The position numbers and the translations under genes are program-made. A model generated the notes under the pieces. It was given only the letters and a program-made list of their open reading frames with translations. It searched no databases and was not told the origin of the DNA. 64,000 bases of DNA from Bacillota bacterium (GTDB lineage Bacteria; Bacillota; Dethiobacteria; DTU022): NCBI GenBank assembly GCA_011389985.1, contig JAABTH010000005.1, positions 81,553 to 145,552 of the forward strand, read 5' to 3'. Below, in pieces: positions 53,255 to 64,000 of the stretch; position 1 is the first letter of the stretch; each line of letters starts with the position of its first letter.

Positions 53255-55193
53255 AATGAAAAAGGTATTTCTGCTGGGACACCGGCAGGAAAGAGATAAA
53301 ATATTCGATTTGCTGCATGATTTCGGCAGTGTTCAGCTGCTTGATATTACGAACAGCGATGCGTGGAGCGATTTTGAAACACTGCTTGAGCCGGTTACAC
53401 CTGACGAGAAAGCTGCAGCGATTGATACAAAATTATCCGAGGTGCGCTATTGCCTTGATTTTTTCCAGCGTCACTTTCCGGTACGCAAGGGTTTTGTTCA
53501 GCAATTTACCGGCGCCAAGTTTGAGGTGACAGGTAAAAAATTTAATGAATACATCAGTAATTCTGATCAGATCGAAGAGGTTTACAAGGCTTGTCGCGAT
53601 GCTGAAGATAAACTTGCCCGCATCCGAAATGAAGAAACCCAACACAATAATTTAATTGAGGAGCTGAAGCCCTGGATTAGCTTAGACGTACCTGTTGAAG
53701 AGATAGAGAGTGGCTTTTCTATTGCAATGGGGCTTTATACTGTAGCTTTGGATCATTATGATGTCTTAGCCGAGCTTCTCTCCGAGAATAACCTTGAATA
53801 CTATATGGAACCTGTATCTTCCGACAATGAATTTACTTACTTTTTCTTTACATGTATCGCAAATGATTATAGCATTGCCCGGGATCTCTTTAAGGAGAAA
53901 ACAGCAACTGCTGTAACCTTTCAAAATATTGAGGGTACTCCCTCTGAGATTAGCGGTGAGCTAAATAAAAAACTTGAAGATATTGAAGCAGAGCGTGCAG
54001 CTGTTCTTGAAGATGTTGAATCTCTTTTAGAACGCCGGATAATGTTAATGGCCTGTTACGATTACATGGATAATGAATATAAAAAACAAAATGCCGTTTC
54101 TAACCTGGCCAGGACAGATAACAGTTTTCTTTTAGAAGGCTGGGTGCCCGAGCCTGTTGTGAGTGATTTGGAAAAAACCATGGCGGAGAAGACTGAAACA
54201 GCAGTAATTGCTGTTCGCAATCCTCTGAAAGGTGAAGATGTTCCTGTCCTTCTTCATAACAGCGGGCCTGTTGAAGCTTACCAGGTAGTTACAAAGCTAT
54301 ACAGTACACCCCGTAAAACTGAACTTGATCCTACCCCTTACCTGGCTCCCTTCTTTTTTGTTTTCTTTGGTATCTGTGTTTCAGATGTAGGATATGGTCT
54401 GGTGCTTTCCCTGATGGCACTGTTCATCATGCGCAAGCTTAGGCTTAGCGGAATGGGTAAACAGCTTTTAAACCTGCTTTTCCTCGGTGGGATTTCTTCA
54501 ATAGTTTTTGGTATTCTTCTTGGCAGTTATTTCGGGGATTTGCTCAAGCTGCCGGCACTATGGTTTGATCCCCTTGAAGACCCGATGCGTATGCTATTTT
54601 ACTGTTTTGTAATCGGTCTTGTTCATATCTATTTTGGCATGGGTCTGCAGGCATACAGAAATATTAAAGCAGGGCAACCTTTAAGCGCTTTTTACGACCA
54701 GGGATTTTGGTTTATTTTTTTGAATGGATTGATCTTACTGATTCTTCCTGAGTTTGCTGTAGCTGGAAAGTGGTTGGCCTTAGGCGGGGGTGCCGGTCTC
54801 ATTTTAACCCAGGGGCGTTCCCAGCAGGGAATTATCAAGAAACTGATGAGCGGCCTTGTCAGTCTCTATAATATCACTGGCTATCTAAGCGACGTGCTTT
54901 CTTACTCGCGTTTGCTGGCTCTTGGCCTTGCCACGGGAGTTATAGCTTCAGCCATCAACTCCATGGGCGGCATGATTGCCGGAACGGTTGTCGGTACTAT
55001 TATTATGGTTGTTGTGCTTTTTGGCGGTCATCTTTTTAATATTATTATAAGCACTCTCGGTTCATACGTGCATACAAGCCGGCTTCAGTATATTGAATTT
55101 TTCGGTAAATTTTTTGAGGGAGGGGGAAGGGCCTTTCAGCCCTTTGGCCCCATTAATAGCTATGTGGATGTAGTGGATGCGGATGAAAAGTAA
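53241..55193 (+). CDS. ntpI: V-type ATPase subunit I (subunit a)
   Basis: The 650-residue membrane subunit that forms the ion half-channels with the K ring. The N-terminal 350 residues are cytosolic and helical (stator attachment). The C-terminal half has about seven or eight membrane segments starting near 370 (PTPYLAPFFFVFFGICVSDVGYG). The SYSRLLALGLATGVIASAIN motif near residue 560 carries the essential Arg. It overlaps the stalk gene and precedes the K gene. Confidence 0.95.
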   Translation: MPIIEMKKVFLLGHRQERDKIFDLLHDFGSVQLLDITNSDAWSDFETLLEPVTPDEKAAAIDTKLSEVRYCLDFFQRHFPVRKGFVQQFTGAKFEVTGKKFNEYISNSDQIEEVYKACRDAEDKLARIRNEETQHNNLIEELKPWISLDVPVEEIESGFSIAMGLYTVALDHYDVLAELLSENNLEYYMEPVSSDNEFTYFFFTCIANDYSIARDLFKEKTATAVTFQNIEGTPSEISGELNKKLEDIEAERAAVLEDVESLLERRIMLMACYDYMDNEYKKQNAVSNLARTDNSFLLEGWVPEPVVSDLEKTMAEKTETAVIAVRNPLKGEDVPVLLHNSGPVEAYQVVTKLYSTPRKTELDPTPYLAPFFFVFFGICVSDVGYGLVLSLMALFIMRKLRLSGMGKQLLNLLFLGGISSIVFGILLGSYFGDLLKLPALWFDPLEDPMRMLFYCFVIGLVHIYFGMGLQAYRNIKAGQPLSAFYDQGFWFIFLNGLILLILPEFAVAGKWLALGGGAGLILTQGRSQQGIIKKLMSGLVSLYNITGYLSDVLSYSRLLALGLATGVIASAINSMGGMIAGTVVGTIIMVVVLFGGHLFNIIISTLGSYVHTSRLQYIEFFGKFFEGGGRAFQPFGPINSYVDVVDADEK

Positions 55194-55237
55194 TTTGATC
55201 TAATAAAAGTAACACAAGCGACAGCATTAAAAGTATT

Positions 55238-55251
55238 GCTTAAATTTAAGC
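55238..55251. other. Palindrome ahead of the K-subunit gene
   Basis: GCTTAAATTTAAGC, a perfect 14-base palindrome in the 102-base gap between the I and K genes. It may help raise K-subunit expression, as rings need many copies, but this is speculation. Confidence 0.3.
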
Positions 55252-55271
55252 TATAAGGCATCAATTATTGA

Positions 55272-55766
<495 letters not shown>

Positions 55767-55779
55767 AGGAGTGAGTAGT

Positions 55780-56382
55780 ATGACAGAAGGAGCAGAGCGC
55801 ATCATTCAACGCGTTCTTGATGATGCGCATTCTAAATCAGAAAGTATTAAGGCGGAAGCGCTGGCAAAAGCTTCATCAATAGAAAATGAAGCCAGGCAAA
55901 AAGCAGCCCGGCAACAGGAACAAATTCTTGAAAAAGCGCGTAAAGAAGCAATTGAACAGAAAAGAAGAATTATCGGAGTTGCTCAGCTTGAAGTCCGTAA
56001 AGAGCTCTTGTCCGCCAAACAGGAACTGATAGCCGAATCTTTTAAAAAGGCGCTTGATGAACTGACAGCAATGGAGGGTAAATCTTACCAGGCAGTAATT
56101 CGCAACCTGCTGCTTAATCTGGTTGAAAGCGGAACAGAAACTGTTGCCTGTTCAGCTTCAGATCTGAAAAAAATTCCGGAGAGTTTTTGGCAGGAAATTA
56201 ATGATGCTCTGCGTGAAAAAGGCAAAAAAGGTGAACTGACTTTAGCTGAAGAGCCGCGAGATATCCGTGGCGGTTTTGTCCTTCTATCTGATGGAGTTGA
56301 AATTAACTGTTCATTTGAAGCGCTGCTGGAGATGCAACGAGATGAGCTGGAACCTGAAGTTGCAGCAGTACTCTTTAAATAA
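55780..56382 (+). CDS. ntpE: V-type ATPase subunit E
   Basis: Peripheral stalk subunit, 200 residues. A helical N-terminal half (residues 1-100, Ala/Lys/Glu-rich) is followed by a globular C-terminal domain with RGGFVLLSDGVEINCSFEALL, the normal signature. The ATG at 55780 follows AAAGGAG; an open frame continues upstream into the K gene but lacks a ribosome site. Confidence 0.94.
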   Translation: MTEGAERIIQRVLDDAHSKSESIKAEALAKASSIENEARQKAARQQEQILEKARKEAIEQKRRIIGVAQLEVRKELLSAKQELIAESFKKALDELTAMEGKSYQAVIRNLLLNLVESGTETVACSASDLKKIPESFWQEINDALREKGKKGELTLAEEPRDIRGGFVLLSDGVEINCSFEALLEMQRDELEPEVAAVLFK

Positions 56383-56418
56383 TAGGAAAGCTTTCCTCCG
56401 GGAAAGGAGAGCAAACAA

Positions 56419-57426
56419 TTGATGGCCTTAGATGATACAATCTATGCTTATGCGGTTGGGCGTGTGCGCTCAATGGAAACCCGGCTGCTTGATCGAAGCA
56501 GATACGACAGAATGATTGACGCAGCTTCTGCTGAAGAAGCTGTAAAAGTGTTAGCCGAAACTGATTATGCCAATGCAGTAAGTGAACTGTCCGATATACA
56601 TGAATTCGAAAAGGTATTATCGGCTGAGCTTAAGAAAGCATTTAATACTATTTTAAATATATCTCCGAGGCCGGATTTGATAGCAGCGCTTGCCCTGCGC
56701 TACGATATCCATAACCTGAAGGTTTTTTTTAAAGCCAAATACCTCGGCATAAAAAGTGACCTGATGATATCTGCAGGGATGTTGGATTTGGAGAAGCTGC
56801 ATCAGGCAGTAAATGAAGATGACTATCGTGATCTTCCGGAGAAGCTGCGGCATGCAGCTGAAAAAATTATTGAGGAATTTATAGTTAACAGAGATCCGCA
56901 GACGATCGATTTAATACTCGACCAGGTGCTTTATGAGCAGCTGATGCTGCTGGCCAGGGAAAACGGATCTGCTTTTCTCAAAGGTTTATTTGTAAGACAG
57001 GTCGATCTTATCAATATCAAATCTTTAATCAGGGTAAAACGAATGGGTTTGGAGCGGGATTTTTTAAAAAAAGTATTACTGCCTGGCGGTAACCTTCCGC
57101 TTGACCGGTTAACCGGCCTGGTTGATGAACCTCTTGAAACCTTTATTACCGCATTTTCGATGAGCGATTATGCCGAACTTATCGGAGAAGGTGTTCGGGA
57201 CTGGCTTGAAAAAGGCACTGCTTCTCGCCTTGAAAAGCTGTCTGATGATTATATAACCGCTTACCTGAAAAAAGGAAAGTGGACAGCATTCGGACTTGAA
57301 CCCCTGGTTGGTTATCTCTGGGCTAAAGAACTGGAAATTAAAAATATCCGCTTGGTTTTGGTCGGTAAGATCAATAAACTGCCTGCTGAAGCGATCAGGG
57401 AGCGATTACGCGATGTCTACATATAA
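56419..57426 (+). CDS. ntpC: V-type ATPase subunit C
   Basis: Connects the central shaft to the K ring (subunit d family). The 335 residues are helical, with three similar repeats of about 110 residues; YAYAVGRVRSMETRLLD and the C-terminal LWAKELEIKNIRLVLVGKIN are typical. The start is TTG 56419 or the ATG three bases later, both after AAAGGAG. It overlaps subunit F by 14 bases. Confidence 0.94.
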   Translation: MMALDDTIYAYAVGRVRSMETRLLDRSRYDRMIDAASAEEAVKVLAETDYANAVSELSDIHEFEKVLSAELKKAFNTILNISPRPDLIAALALRYDIHNLKVFFKAKYLGIKSDLMISAGMLDLEKLHQAVNEDDYRDLPEKLRHAAEKIIEEFIVNRDPQTIDLILDQVLYEQLMLLARENGSAFLKGLFVRQVDLINIKSLIRVKRMGLERDFLKKVLLPGGNLPLDRLTGLVDEPLETFITAFSMSDYAELIGEGVRDWLEKGTASRLEKLSDDYITAYLKKGKWTAFGLEPLVGYLWAKELEIKNIRLVLVGKINKLPAEAIRERLRDVYI

Positions 57427-57742
57427 AATAGCCGTTATTGGCGACAAGGATTCTATCCTCGGCTTTAAAACTATCGGTGTCGATACCTTTCCGGTAACCG
57501 GCAGTGAAGGTGCATTAAAAGCACTTAAAAAACTTGTTGCCGATGATTACGGTGTAATTTTTATCACAGAAGAATTGGCCGGGGGATTGACAGATATCAT
57601 AGATGATTTGAACAAACGCTTTTTACCGGCAGTTGTTCTGATTCCGAATAGTCAGGGAACCCTTGGGATCGGTATGGAGCAGATAAGACGGAATGTAGAA
57701 AAAGCGATCGGCGCTGATATTCTTTTCAGGAAAGAAGGTTGA
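57413..57742 (+). CDS. ntpF: V-type ATPase subunit F
   Basis: Small central shaft subunit. The 109 residues have [19 protein letters not shown] at the start and a Rossmann-like fold that ends in [16 protein letters not shown]. The ATG at 57413 has AGGGAG ten bases ahead and lies in the end of subunit C; a longer frame starting further upstream is not supported. Confidence 0.93.
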   Translation: MSTYKIAVIGDKDSILGFKTIGVDTFPVTGSEGALKALKKLVADDYGVIFITEELAGGLTDIIDDLNKRFLPAVVLIPNSQGTLGIGMEQIRRNVEKAIGADILFRKEG

Positions 57743-57746
57743 TAAC

Positions 57747-59531
57747 TTGGACGTTGGCAGGATTATAAAAGTATCCGGTCCCCTTGTTGTTGCAGATCAG
57801 ATGGAGGATGCCCGGATGTACGATATGGTCAGGGTCAGTGAGGCCCGCCTGCTTGGTGAAATAATTGAACTTCATAGTGACAGAGCCTCTATCCAGGTTT
57901 ATGAAGAAACAGGAGGTCTCGGGCCTGGGGAACCAGTTTATACAACAGGCGATCCTCTCAGCGTGGAACTGGGTCCGGGCTTGATCGAAGCAATATTTGA
58001 CGGTGTTCAAAGGCCGCTTGACGAAATTCGCGAACAGGTTGGCGACTACATTACCCGTGGAGTTGAAGTTAATCCGTTAAACAGAGAACGTAAATGGGAC
58101 TTTGTACCAACTGTAAAAGTGGGCGACAAAGTCGAAGCCGGCGATATTGTCGGTACCGTTCAGGAGACTACACTGGTAGAACACCGGATCATGGTTCCGC
58201 CGGGAACCGCACCCGGCACTATTAAAGATATTGAGAGCGGGGAGGCTACAATTACTGATGTAGTTGCCACCTTGGAGACTGAGAATGGTGAAGTTGAGCT
58301 CACTATGATGCAGCGCTGGCCGATTCGTAAAGGACGGCCATACAAGGAAAAAATGGGCCCGCATATTCCAATGATTACCGGTCAGAGAATTATCGATACC
58401 TTTTTCCCTGTAGCAAAAGGAGGAACCGCTTGTATTCCGGGTCCATTCGGCAGCGGAAAAACTGTAATCCAGCACCAGCTGGCCAAGTGGGCTGATGCAG
58501 AAATCGTCGTTTACATCGGCTGCGGTGAGCGCGGCAACGAAATGACTGATGTTTTGTTGGAGTTTCCCGAGCTGAAAGATCCGAAGTCGGGCGAACCTCT
58601 GATGAAGAGAACGGTTCTTATAGCCAATACATCTAATATGCCTGTCGCTGCCCGTGAAGCATCTATCTACACAGGTATAACCATTGCTGAATATTTCCGG
58701 GATATGGGTTACAGGGTTGCCCTTATGGCCGATTCCACCTCGCGCTGGGCGGAAGCGCTGCGTGAAATGTCCGGACGGCTTGAAGAGATGCCCGGAGAAG
58801 AAGGATACCCTGCCTATCTTGGTTCCAGGCTTGCCGATTTTTATGAACGGTCCGGCAGAACCATCTGCCTCGGCAGCCAGGAAAAAGAGGGAGCTCTTAC
58901 TGTGGTTGGGGCTGTGTCGCCTCCCGGTGGAGACCTTTCTGAACCGGTTTCGCAGTCTACGCTGCGTATTGTTAAGGTCTTCTGGGGCCTCGATGCCTCA
59001 CTTGCCTACAAACGTCATTTCCCGGCGATTAACTGGCTGCTTAGTTATTCGCTCTATCTAGATAATGTCGCTGTTTATTTCCGTGATACAATTGGTGCTA
59101 AGTGGAATGAAATGCGCCGTGAAGCGATGCGCCTGCTGCAGGAAGAGGCTGAACTTGAAGAAATTGTTCGCCTGGTTGGTGTTGATGCTCTCTCAGCCAA
59201 AGAGCGGCTGATCCTTGAAACAGCCAAGTCTCTTCGTGAAGATTATCTGCACCAGAACGCCATGCACGAAATTGATACCTACAGCTCTCTTAACAAACAG
59301 TTTAAGATGCTCGAACTTATCCTAACGTTCCATCACCAAGCGGGAGCATTGGTGGAGAAAGGTGAATTAGATCTCGACCTCGACAAGATGTTTGCTCTGC
59401 CTGTTCGCGAAAGAATTGCCAGGGCAAGATATGTTCCCGAGGAAGAAATAAAAGAATTAGACAAGATCGAAAAGGAAATCAAAGATCAGATCGCCCAGCT
59501 AGCCGGTGAAGGAGGAGATGAAGATGCTTAA
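57747..59531 (+). CDS. ntpA: V-type ATPase catalytic subunit A
   Basis: Catalytic ATP-hydrolysing or ATP-making subunit, 594 residues. It has the bulge domain insertion (about residues 110-185), Walker [18 protein letters not shown] near residue 232, [19 protein letters not shown] and [19 protein letters not shown]. The start is TTG 57747. It overlaps subunit B by 8 bases. The genus-wide V/A-type form can work in either direction. Confidence 0.97.
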   Translation: MDVGRIIKVSGPLVVADQMEDARMYDMVRVSEARLLGEIIELHSDRASIQVYEETGGLGPGEPVYTTGDPLSVELGPGLIEAIFDGVQRPLDEIREQVGDYITRGVEVNPLNRERKWDFVPTVKVGDKVEAGDIVGTVQETTLVEHRIMVPPGTAPGTIKDIESGEATITDVVATLETENGEVELTMMQRWPIRKGRPYKEKMGPHIPMITGQRIIDTFFPVAKGGTACIPGPFGSGKTVIQHQLAKWADAEIVVYIGCGERGNEMTDVLLEFPELKDPKSGEPLMKRTVLIANTSNMPVAAREASIYTGITIAEYFRDMGYRVALMADSTSRWAEALREMSGRLEEMPGEEGYPAYLGSRLADFYERSGRTICLGSQEKEGALTVVGAVSPPGGDLSEPVSQSTLRIVKVFWGLDASLAYKRHFPAINWLLSYSLYLDNVAVYFRDTIGAKWNEMRREAMRLLQEEAELEEIVRLVGVDALSAKERLILETAKSLREDYLHQNAMHEIDTYSSLNKQFKMLELILTFHHQAGALVEKGELDLDLDKMFALPVRERIARARYVPEEEIKELDKIEKEIKDQIAQLAGEGGDEDA

Positions 59532-60906
59532 AGAATATAAAACAGTCGTCGACATAGCCGGTCCCCTGATGCTGGTAGAAAAAGTTGAAGGGATCAAGTA
59601 CGGCGAGCTGACTGAGATTGAGATGCCGGGTGGAGAGATCCGTCGCGGACAAGTTCTTGAAGTAGACAGAGACAAAGCTTTGGTCCAGGTTTTTGAAGGT
59701 TCAACAGGCTTAAATGTTGCTTCAGCGAAAGTACGCTTCCTGGGCAAGTCCATTGAGCTGCCTGTTTCAGTCGACATGCTGGGTCGTGTATTCAGCGGCC
59801 TGGGTCAGCCTCGTGATAAAGGCCCGCGGATTATACCTGAGGAAAGGCTTGATATTAACGGGTTTCCGATTAACCCCTATGCCCGTGACTATCCATCGGA
59901 ATTTATTCAGACTGGCGTTTCCGCTATAGATGGCATGAATACAATGGTCAGGGGTCAGAAGCTGCCCATTTTTTCAAGCTCAGGATTGCCTCACTCCAGA
60001 TTGGCCGCACAAATTGCCCGTCAGTCAAAAGTACTGGGAACAGAGTCTAAGTTTGCTGTTGTTTTTGCCGCAATGGGTATCACCTTTGAAGAAGCTGATT
60101 ATTTTATCAGCGATTTTCGTAAAACTGGGGCAATCGAACGTGCCATTCTTTTTATTAATCTGGCTGATGACCCTACGATCGAGCGGATCGCCACGCCAAG
60201 GATGGCGCTGACGGCGGCGGAATACCTGGCTTATGAAAAAGATATGCACGTGCTGGTTATTTTAACAGACATGACAAACTATGCAGAAGCGCTGCGTGAA
60301 ATTTCGGCTGCCCGTAAAGAAGTGCCGGGTCGCCGCGGATACCCGGGTTACCTTTACACAGACCTTTCGACAATATATGAAAGAGCAGGCAGAATCCAGG
60401 GTCGTGAAGGTTCAATAACCCAGCTTCCAATTTTATCAATGCCGGAAAATGATAAAACCCATCCTATTCCCGACCTGACCGGCTATATCACCGAAGGTCA
60501 GATTATCCTCAGTCAGGAGCTGCACCGCAAAGGCATGTATCCGCCGATAGATGTTTTACCGTCGCTGTCGCGGTTAAAGGATAAAGGCATCGGTGCTGAT
60601 AAAACACGGGAAGATCACGCTGATACAATGAACCAGCTTTATGCAGCTTATGCCCGTGGTAAGGAAGCAAAAGAATTAGCCGCTATTCTGGGTGAAGCGG
60701 CACTTTCCGATGCTGATAAAAAATTCTCGCGCTTTGCCGATGAGTTTGAAAGCCGTTATGTTTCACAGGGCGAGGAAGAAAATCGCAGTATTGAGGAAAC
60801 TCTGACGCTGGGTTGGGAACTGTTAGCCCTGCTGCCGCGTTCTGAACTGAAACGTGTGCGTGATGAGTACCTGGAGAAGTACCTGCCTGTTCAGGAGGAG
60901 GTTTAG
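59524..60906 (+). CDS. ntpB: V-type ATPase regulatory subunit B
   Basis: Non-catalytic nucleotide-binding partner of A; 460 residues with [20 protein letters not shown] (degenerate P-loop, no GK), [17 protein letters not shown] and [18 protein letters not shown]. The ATG at 59524 has AAGGAGG eight bases ahead; an in-frame start 18 bases upstream is unlikely. The start lies inside subunit A. Confidence 0.97.
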   Translation: MLKEYKTVVDIAGPLMLVEKVEGIKYGELTEIEMPGGEIRRGQVLEVDRDKALVQVFEGSTGLNVASAKVRFLGKSIELPVSVDMLGRVFSGLGQPRDKGPRIIPEERLDINGFPINPYARDYPSEFIQTGVSAIDGMNTMVRGQKLPIFSSSGLPHSRLAAQIARQSKVLGTESKFAVVFAAMGITFEEADYFISDFRKTGAIERAILFINLADDPTIERIATPRMALTAAEYLAYEKDMHVLVILTDMTNYAEALREISAARKEVPGRRGYPGYLYTDLSTIYERAGRIQGREGSITQLPILSMPENDKTHPIPDLTGYITEGQIILSQELHRKGMYPPIDVLPSLSRLKDKGIGADKTREDHADTMNQLYAAYARGKEAKELAAILGEAALSDADKKFSRFADEFESRYVSQGEEENRSIEETLTLGWELLALLPRSELKRVRDEYLEKYLPVQEEV

Positions 60907-60909
60907 GTT

Positions 60910-61554
60910 ATGGAAATTCGGGTTAACCCGACCCGCATGGAGCTAAACCGCCTGAAAAAGCGCTTGAAAATGGCGGAGCGGGGCCATAAACTGCTCAAGG
61001 ATAAAAGGGATGAACTGATCCGTCAGTTTTTAATTCTGGTTCGCAAAAACAAGGATCTCCGGGAAGAAATTGAAACAGAACTTTCCGAGGCATTTGCTAA
61101 ATTTCTGCTTGCCAGGGCGGTTATGCCTGCAGAAATACTGGAAGAAGCCCTGATGTACCCTACGAAGAAACTTAGTCTTGAAATTAACAAACAGAATATA
61201 ATGAGTGTCTATGCGCCGAAATTTACCTGGGCGGAAGAAGAATCAACCCAGGGAGAAGATACAAGTATTTATCCTTATGGTTTTGTAGAAACTACGGCTG
61301 AGCTTGACGCATCGATCAAAACGCTGTCTGCTGTACTATCCCGCCTGATGGAGCTTGCCGAGGTAGAAAAGGCAGTTCAGTTGCTGGCCGATGAGATTGA
61401 AAAAACACGGCGCAGGGTCAATGCCTTGGAATATGTACTAATTCCTGAGTTAAGTAGTACAATTAAATATATCACAATGAAACTTGAAGAAAATGAACGG
61501 GGAGCCCTGACCCGACTAATGAAGATTAAAGACGTAGTGCGGGCAAAAATGTAG
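60910..61554 (+). CDS. ntpD: V-type ATPase subunit D
   Basis: Central shaft coiled coil, 214 residues. The N-terminus (RVNPTRMELNRLKKRLKMAE) and the C-terminal half (RRVNALEYVLIPELSSTIKYI) match the family. The ATG follows GGAGGAGG and lies 3 bases past subunit B. It ends the operon. No terminator is clear in the 154-base gap that follows, which holds a 14-base imperfect direct repeat. Confidence 0.95.
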   Translation: MEIRVNPTRMELNRLKKRLKMAERGHKLLKDKRDELIRQFLILVRKNKDLREEIETELSEAFAKFLLARAVMPAEILEEALMYPTKKLSLEINKQNIMSVYAPKFTWAEEESTQGEDTSIYPYGFVETTAELDASIKTLSAVLSRLMELAEVEKAVQLLADEIEKTRRRVNALEYVLIPELSSTIKYITMKLEENERGALTRLMKIKDVVRAKM

Positions 61555-61601
61555 GCGTAAAAGTAAGCAGCGCAAAGTATTCAGGCTTAATCAGTAAAAA
61601 G

Positions 61602-61629
61602 CTGGAATTAGCTAACTGGAATTAGTTAA
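61602..61629 (+). repeat. Tandem imperfect 14-base direct repeat
   Basis: CTGGAATTAGCTAA then CTGGAATTAGTTAA, one base different, in the gap between the V-ATPase operon and the second murA. No function recognised. Confidence 0.85.
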
Positions 61630-61708
61630 GCTGATATTTGTAATCTGATAAATTGTCTGAGAGATAGAAGGTTAAAAGATTTAATTATTCATCAGGGAAG
61701 GAAGAAGC

Positions 61709-63007
61709 ATGAATTATGAACTGGTAATAGAGGGGGGTCAGCCCCTTCATGGCTCTGTAAAAATTAAAGGTGCAAAAAATGCCGGCTTACCTATTATTGC
61801 TGCTTCCCTGCTAATGGATGAACCGGCTGTGATAGAAGAAGTACCCGATCTTATGGATGTTAAGACTATGCTGGCGGTTATTAAAGCGCTAGGCGCGGAA
61901 GTTAATTATAATTCTCAAGCAGAAATGATTGCGACAAATGCAATAAATCTACAATCGGCTGAACCACCCGAAGATCTTATGCGGAAAATGCGTGCTTCAT
62001 TTCTGGTTTTAGGACCTTTACTGGCCCGCTTTGGTCATGCCCGGCTTTCCCTGCCGGGAGGATGTGCCATCGGTACACGTCCCGTAGATCTGCACCTGAA
62101 GGGTTTAGAAGCAATGGGTGTTGAATTTTCTTATGCAAGCGGCTTGATTGAAGGGAAAACCAGCCGTTTACAGGGGGCATCTGTTTACCTCGACTATCCG
62201 AGTGTGGGCGCAACCGAAAACCTAATCATGGCTGCAACCCTGGCAAAGGGTTCCACTACCATAGAAAATGCTGCCTCGGAACCTGAAATCGTAGATCTGG
62301 CCGGATTTTTAAACAGCGCCGGAGCAAGGATCAGCGGCGCAGGAACTAAAAGAATTCGCATAACCGGTGTAGCGCAGCTTGGCGGTACCAGGTATGCAGT
62401 AATACCGGATCGCATCGAGGCAGGGACCTTCCTACTAAGTGCAGCAGTTACCGGTAGTGAAATAACAGTAAAAAATGTTTTGAGTGATCACCTCAAACCA
62501 CTTCTGGCTAAAATGCGGGAAACGGGTGTGGAAATTGACGAGACTGATCTTTCTGCAATAAGGATTAAAGGTAGTAAAGAGAAGAAGTGCGTAGATTTAA
62601 AAACACAGCCATACCCGGGGTTTCCAACTGATCTGCAGCCTCAGTTTATGACTTTGCTTGCTTTGTCCGGGGGATCCGGCTTTGTTACAGAAACTGTTTT
62701 TGAAAACCGGTTCAGGCATGTTGACGGTCTTGTGCGGATGGGCGCTGATATCAAAGTAGAAGGCAGCCGGGCAGTTGTTCAGGGAGTAGGAAAGCTAAGC
62801 GGGGCACCGGTTGAGGCCTCTGATCTACGAGGTGCTGCTGCCCTTGTTCTTGCTGCTCTGACCGCAGAGGGGATTACGCGTATAACAGGGCTGGAACATC
62901 TCAGACGCGGTTACAGCGGTTTTGAAGAGAGGCTGAGAAGCCTGGGAGCTTCTATCAAACTGGAATCAAATGCTCAACTCCGGCGGGAAATTGCGTCAGG
63001 AGAATAA
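61709..63007 (+). CDS. murA: UDP-N-acetylglucosamine 1-carboxyvinyltransferase (copy 2)
   Basis: A 432-residue MurA paralogue. It has IKGAKNAGLPIIAASLLMDE with the catalytic Lys and Asn, the loop LPGGCAIGTRPVDLHLKGLE with the fosfomycin-sensitive Cys, and VIPDRIEAGTFLLSAAV. It differs from the copy at 36920 in many places. It lies where B. subtilis has murAA, downstream of its ATP synthase operon. The ATG follows GGGAAGGAAG. Confidence 0.96.
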   Translation: MNYELVIEGGQPLHGSVKIKGAKNAGLPIIAASLLMDEPAVIEEVPDLMDVKTMLAVIKALGAEVNYNSQAEMIATNAINLQSAEPPEDLMRKMRASFLVLGPLLARFGHARLSLPGGCAIGTRPVDLHLKGLEAMGVEFSYASGLIEGKTSRLQGASVYLDYPSVGATENLIMAATLAKGSTTIENAASEPEIVDLAGFLNSAGARISGAGTKRIRITGVAQLGGTRYAVIPDRIEAGTFLLSAAVTGSEITVKNVLSDHLKPLLAKMRETGVEIDETDLSAIRIKGSKEKKCVDLKTQPYPGFPTDLQPQFMTLLALSGGSGFVTETVFENRFRHVDGLVRMGADIKVEGSRAVVQGVGKLSGAPVEASDLRGAAALVLAALTAEGITRITGLEHLRRGYSGFEERLRSLGASIKLESNAQLRREIASGE

Positions 63008-63026
63008 AATCTTCCGGAATGGGAAA

Positions 63027-64000
63027 ATGTATACTTATCCCGGCAACATCCATATTCACAGCACGCATTCGGATGGCAGCGGCACTATCACAGATATTGT
63101 GTCTGCAGCAGCTTCAGCCGGCTTGAGTTTTATTATAATCAATGATCACGAAACCCTGGCGGGGCTTCCGGAGGAAGCAATATGCCGGGGTGTTCTTGTA
63201 TTAGTTGGAACAGAAATAAATAAAGAAAAGAATCATTATCTTGCCCTTGGCATTAATAACCCGGTTTCGCCTGATGATGAAAACCCGCAAAAGGTTATTG
63301 ACCGTGTTCGGCAGGCCGGAGGAATAGGTTTTATTGCACACCCCTTTGATCGCGGTTCCCGTTATATCGAAAAGGGTAAAGCTTTTCCCTGGAAAGATTG
63401 GCCCGTGTTCGGTTTTAACGGAATTGAAATATGGAATTTTTCTTCGCACTGGCGCGGTTTGCACCCTTCACTTTTCAGAACTCTTTACTGGTTCTTTTTC
63501 AACCGTAAGGGAGCTATGAAAGGTCCGCCTCGCAGGCTGCTCCGCCTGTGGGATTGCTATAATAGAAATGGTCACCGGGTAGTTGCTATCGGTGGAAGTG
63601 ATGCCCATGCTTTTTCATACCGACTATTTTTCTTTTCAACGATCATTTTCACTTACCGCTACATATTTAGCACTATTAATACATATGTAGTGATGACTGA
63701 AAAGCTGAGCAGCAATTTTAAAGAGGCTAAAGAACAGGTAATAGGAGCTCTGCGCGCAGGGCGCTGTTACACAGCCTATGAATCATTGGGCAAAGCAAAA
63801 GATTTTTCTTTTACAGCTCTTTCTAATGGTGATCCAACTTTAATGGGTGGCGAGCTGCGTTTAGAAAAAAATATAAGGCTATTAATAAAGGCCCCGGGCA
63901 AACGATCTTTAATCAGGTTAATCCGCAATGGAAAGTTACTGCTGGAAGAAAAAGAATCTGTTATTAATTATGAAACTACCATGGCGGGAGTTTACCGGGT
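63027..64000 (+). CDS. PHP-domain metal-dependent phosphoesterase (partial)
   Basis: The frame is open from ATG 63027 to the window edge, 324 residues. PHP motifs are in order: NIHIHSTHSDGSGTITD, FIIINDHETLAG, IAHPFDRGS and AIGGSDAHAF. These His/Asp residues bind two or three metals. Unlike DNA polymerase-linked PHP domains, it stands alone. Family members act on small phosphate esters. The start has a weak site (GGAATGGG); it follows the second murA by 19 bases. The C-terminus is outside the window. Confidence 0.88.
   Translation, partial: MYTYPGNIHIHSTHSDGSGTITDIVSAAASAGLSFIIINDHETLAGLPEEAICRGVLVLVGTEINKEKNHYLALGINNPVSPDDENPQKVIDRVRQAGGIGFIAHPFDRGSRYIEKGKAFPWKDWPVFGFNGIEIWNFSSHWRGLHPSLFRTLYWFFFNRKGAMKGPPRRLLRLWDCYNRNGHRVVAIGGSDAHAFSYRLFFFSTIIFTYRYIFSTINTYVVMTEKLSSNFKEAKEQVIGALRAGRCYTAYESLGKAKDFSFTALSNGDPTLMGGELRLEKNIRLLIKAPGKRSLIRLIRNGKLLLEEKESVINYETTMAGVYR

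Noticed and set aside
57296..57412. Upstream extension of the subunit F frame
   Set aside because: It lies within subunit C; AGGGAG and the family N-terminus fit 57413.

Overview
The window is the replication-origin neighbourhood of a low-to-moderate G+C Gram-positive bacterium, most likely an anaerobic member of the Clostridia in the broad sense. Grounds: the conserved Firmicutes gene order around dnaA, WalRK with WalH/WalI, Noc beside Soj/ParB, RemB, a T-box leader on ilvD, strong Shine-Dalgarno sites and about fifteen TTG start codons. The sodium-type V-ATPase operon and several other sodium-linked transporters fit an anaerobe using sodium bioenergetics. Genus cannot be fixed from the sequence alone.

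Layout. Positions 1-13282 read leftward: ilvD (cut by the window edge) under a T-box, a biotin-free carboxyltransferase (OadA/PycB-like), gyrA, a small membrane protein, gyrB, remB, a DUF721/DciA gene, recF, dnaN and dnaA. A lipoprotein gene at 6017-6667 points the other way between gyrA and gyrB. The putative oriC lies in the AT-rich gaps on both sides of dnaA, with a perfect DnaA box at 13361. From 13556 nearly everything reads rightward: rpmH-rnpA-yidD-yidC-jag, mnmE-rsmG-noc-soj-parB, two perfect parS sites, an M23 peptidase with a bactofilin, adk-DUF951-ychF, rpsF-ssb-rpsR, rplI-dnaB, a flavoprotein, an M23/G5 peptidase, walR-walK-walH-walI-murA-htrA, a phosphatase-superfamily enzyme with a metallo-beta-lactamase-fold hydrolase, a cation antiporter, rho-rpmE-prfA-prmC, nikR (leftward), a Na/Pi cotransporter, a tsaC/Sua5-type gene, a tyrosine phosphatase, rpiB, glyA, upp and a dCMP deaminase. 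A nine-gene V-type ATPase operon (H-I-K-E-C-F-A-B-D) follows, then a second murA and a PHP-domain gene cut by the right edge.

How it fits together. The left half is DNA replication initiation and topology control, and the start of the right arm is ribosome/RNase P/membrane insertion, tRNA and rRNA modification and chromosome segregation. The rest is cell-wall control (WalRKHI, two MurA, two M23 peptidases, bactofilin, HtrA), translation termination, one-carbon and pyrimidine salvage enzymes, and ion-coupled energy conversion. The most striking point is that the V-ATPase sits between glyA-upp and murA, where Bacillus subtilis and many relatives carry the F-type ATP synthase operon. Other oddities are an S6 protein twice the normal length with a Glu/Pro repeat tail, mnmG missing from its usual place, Val at the GyrA quinolone-resistance position, and a bactofilin/M23 pair directly after the ParABS locus. 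No transposon, prophage, CRISPR array, rRNA or tRNA was seen.
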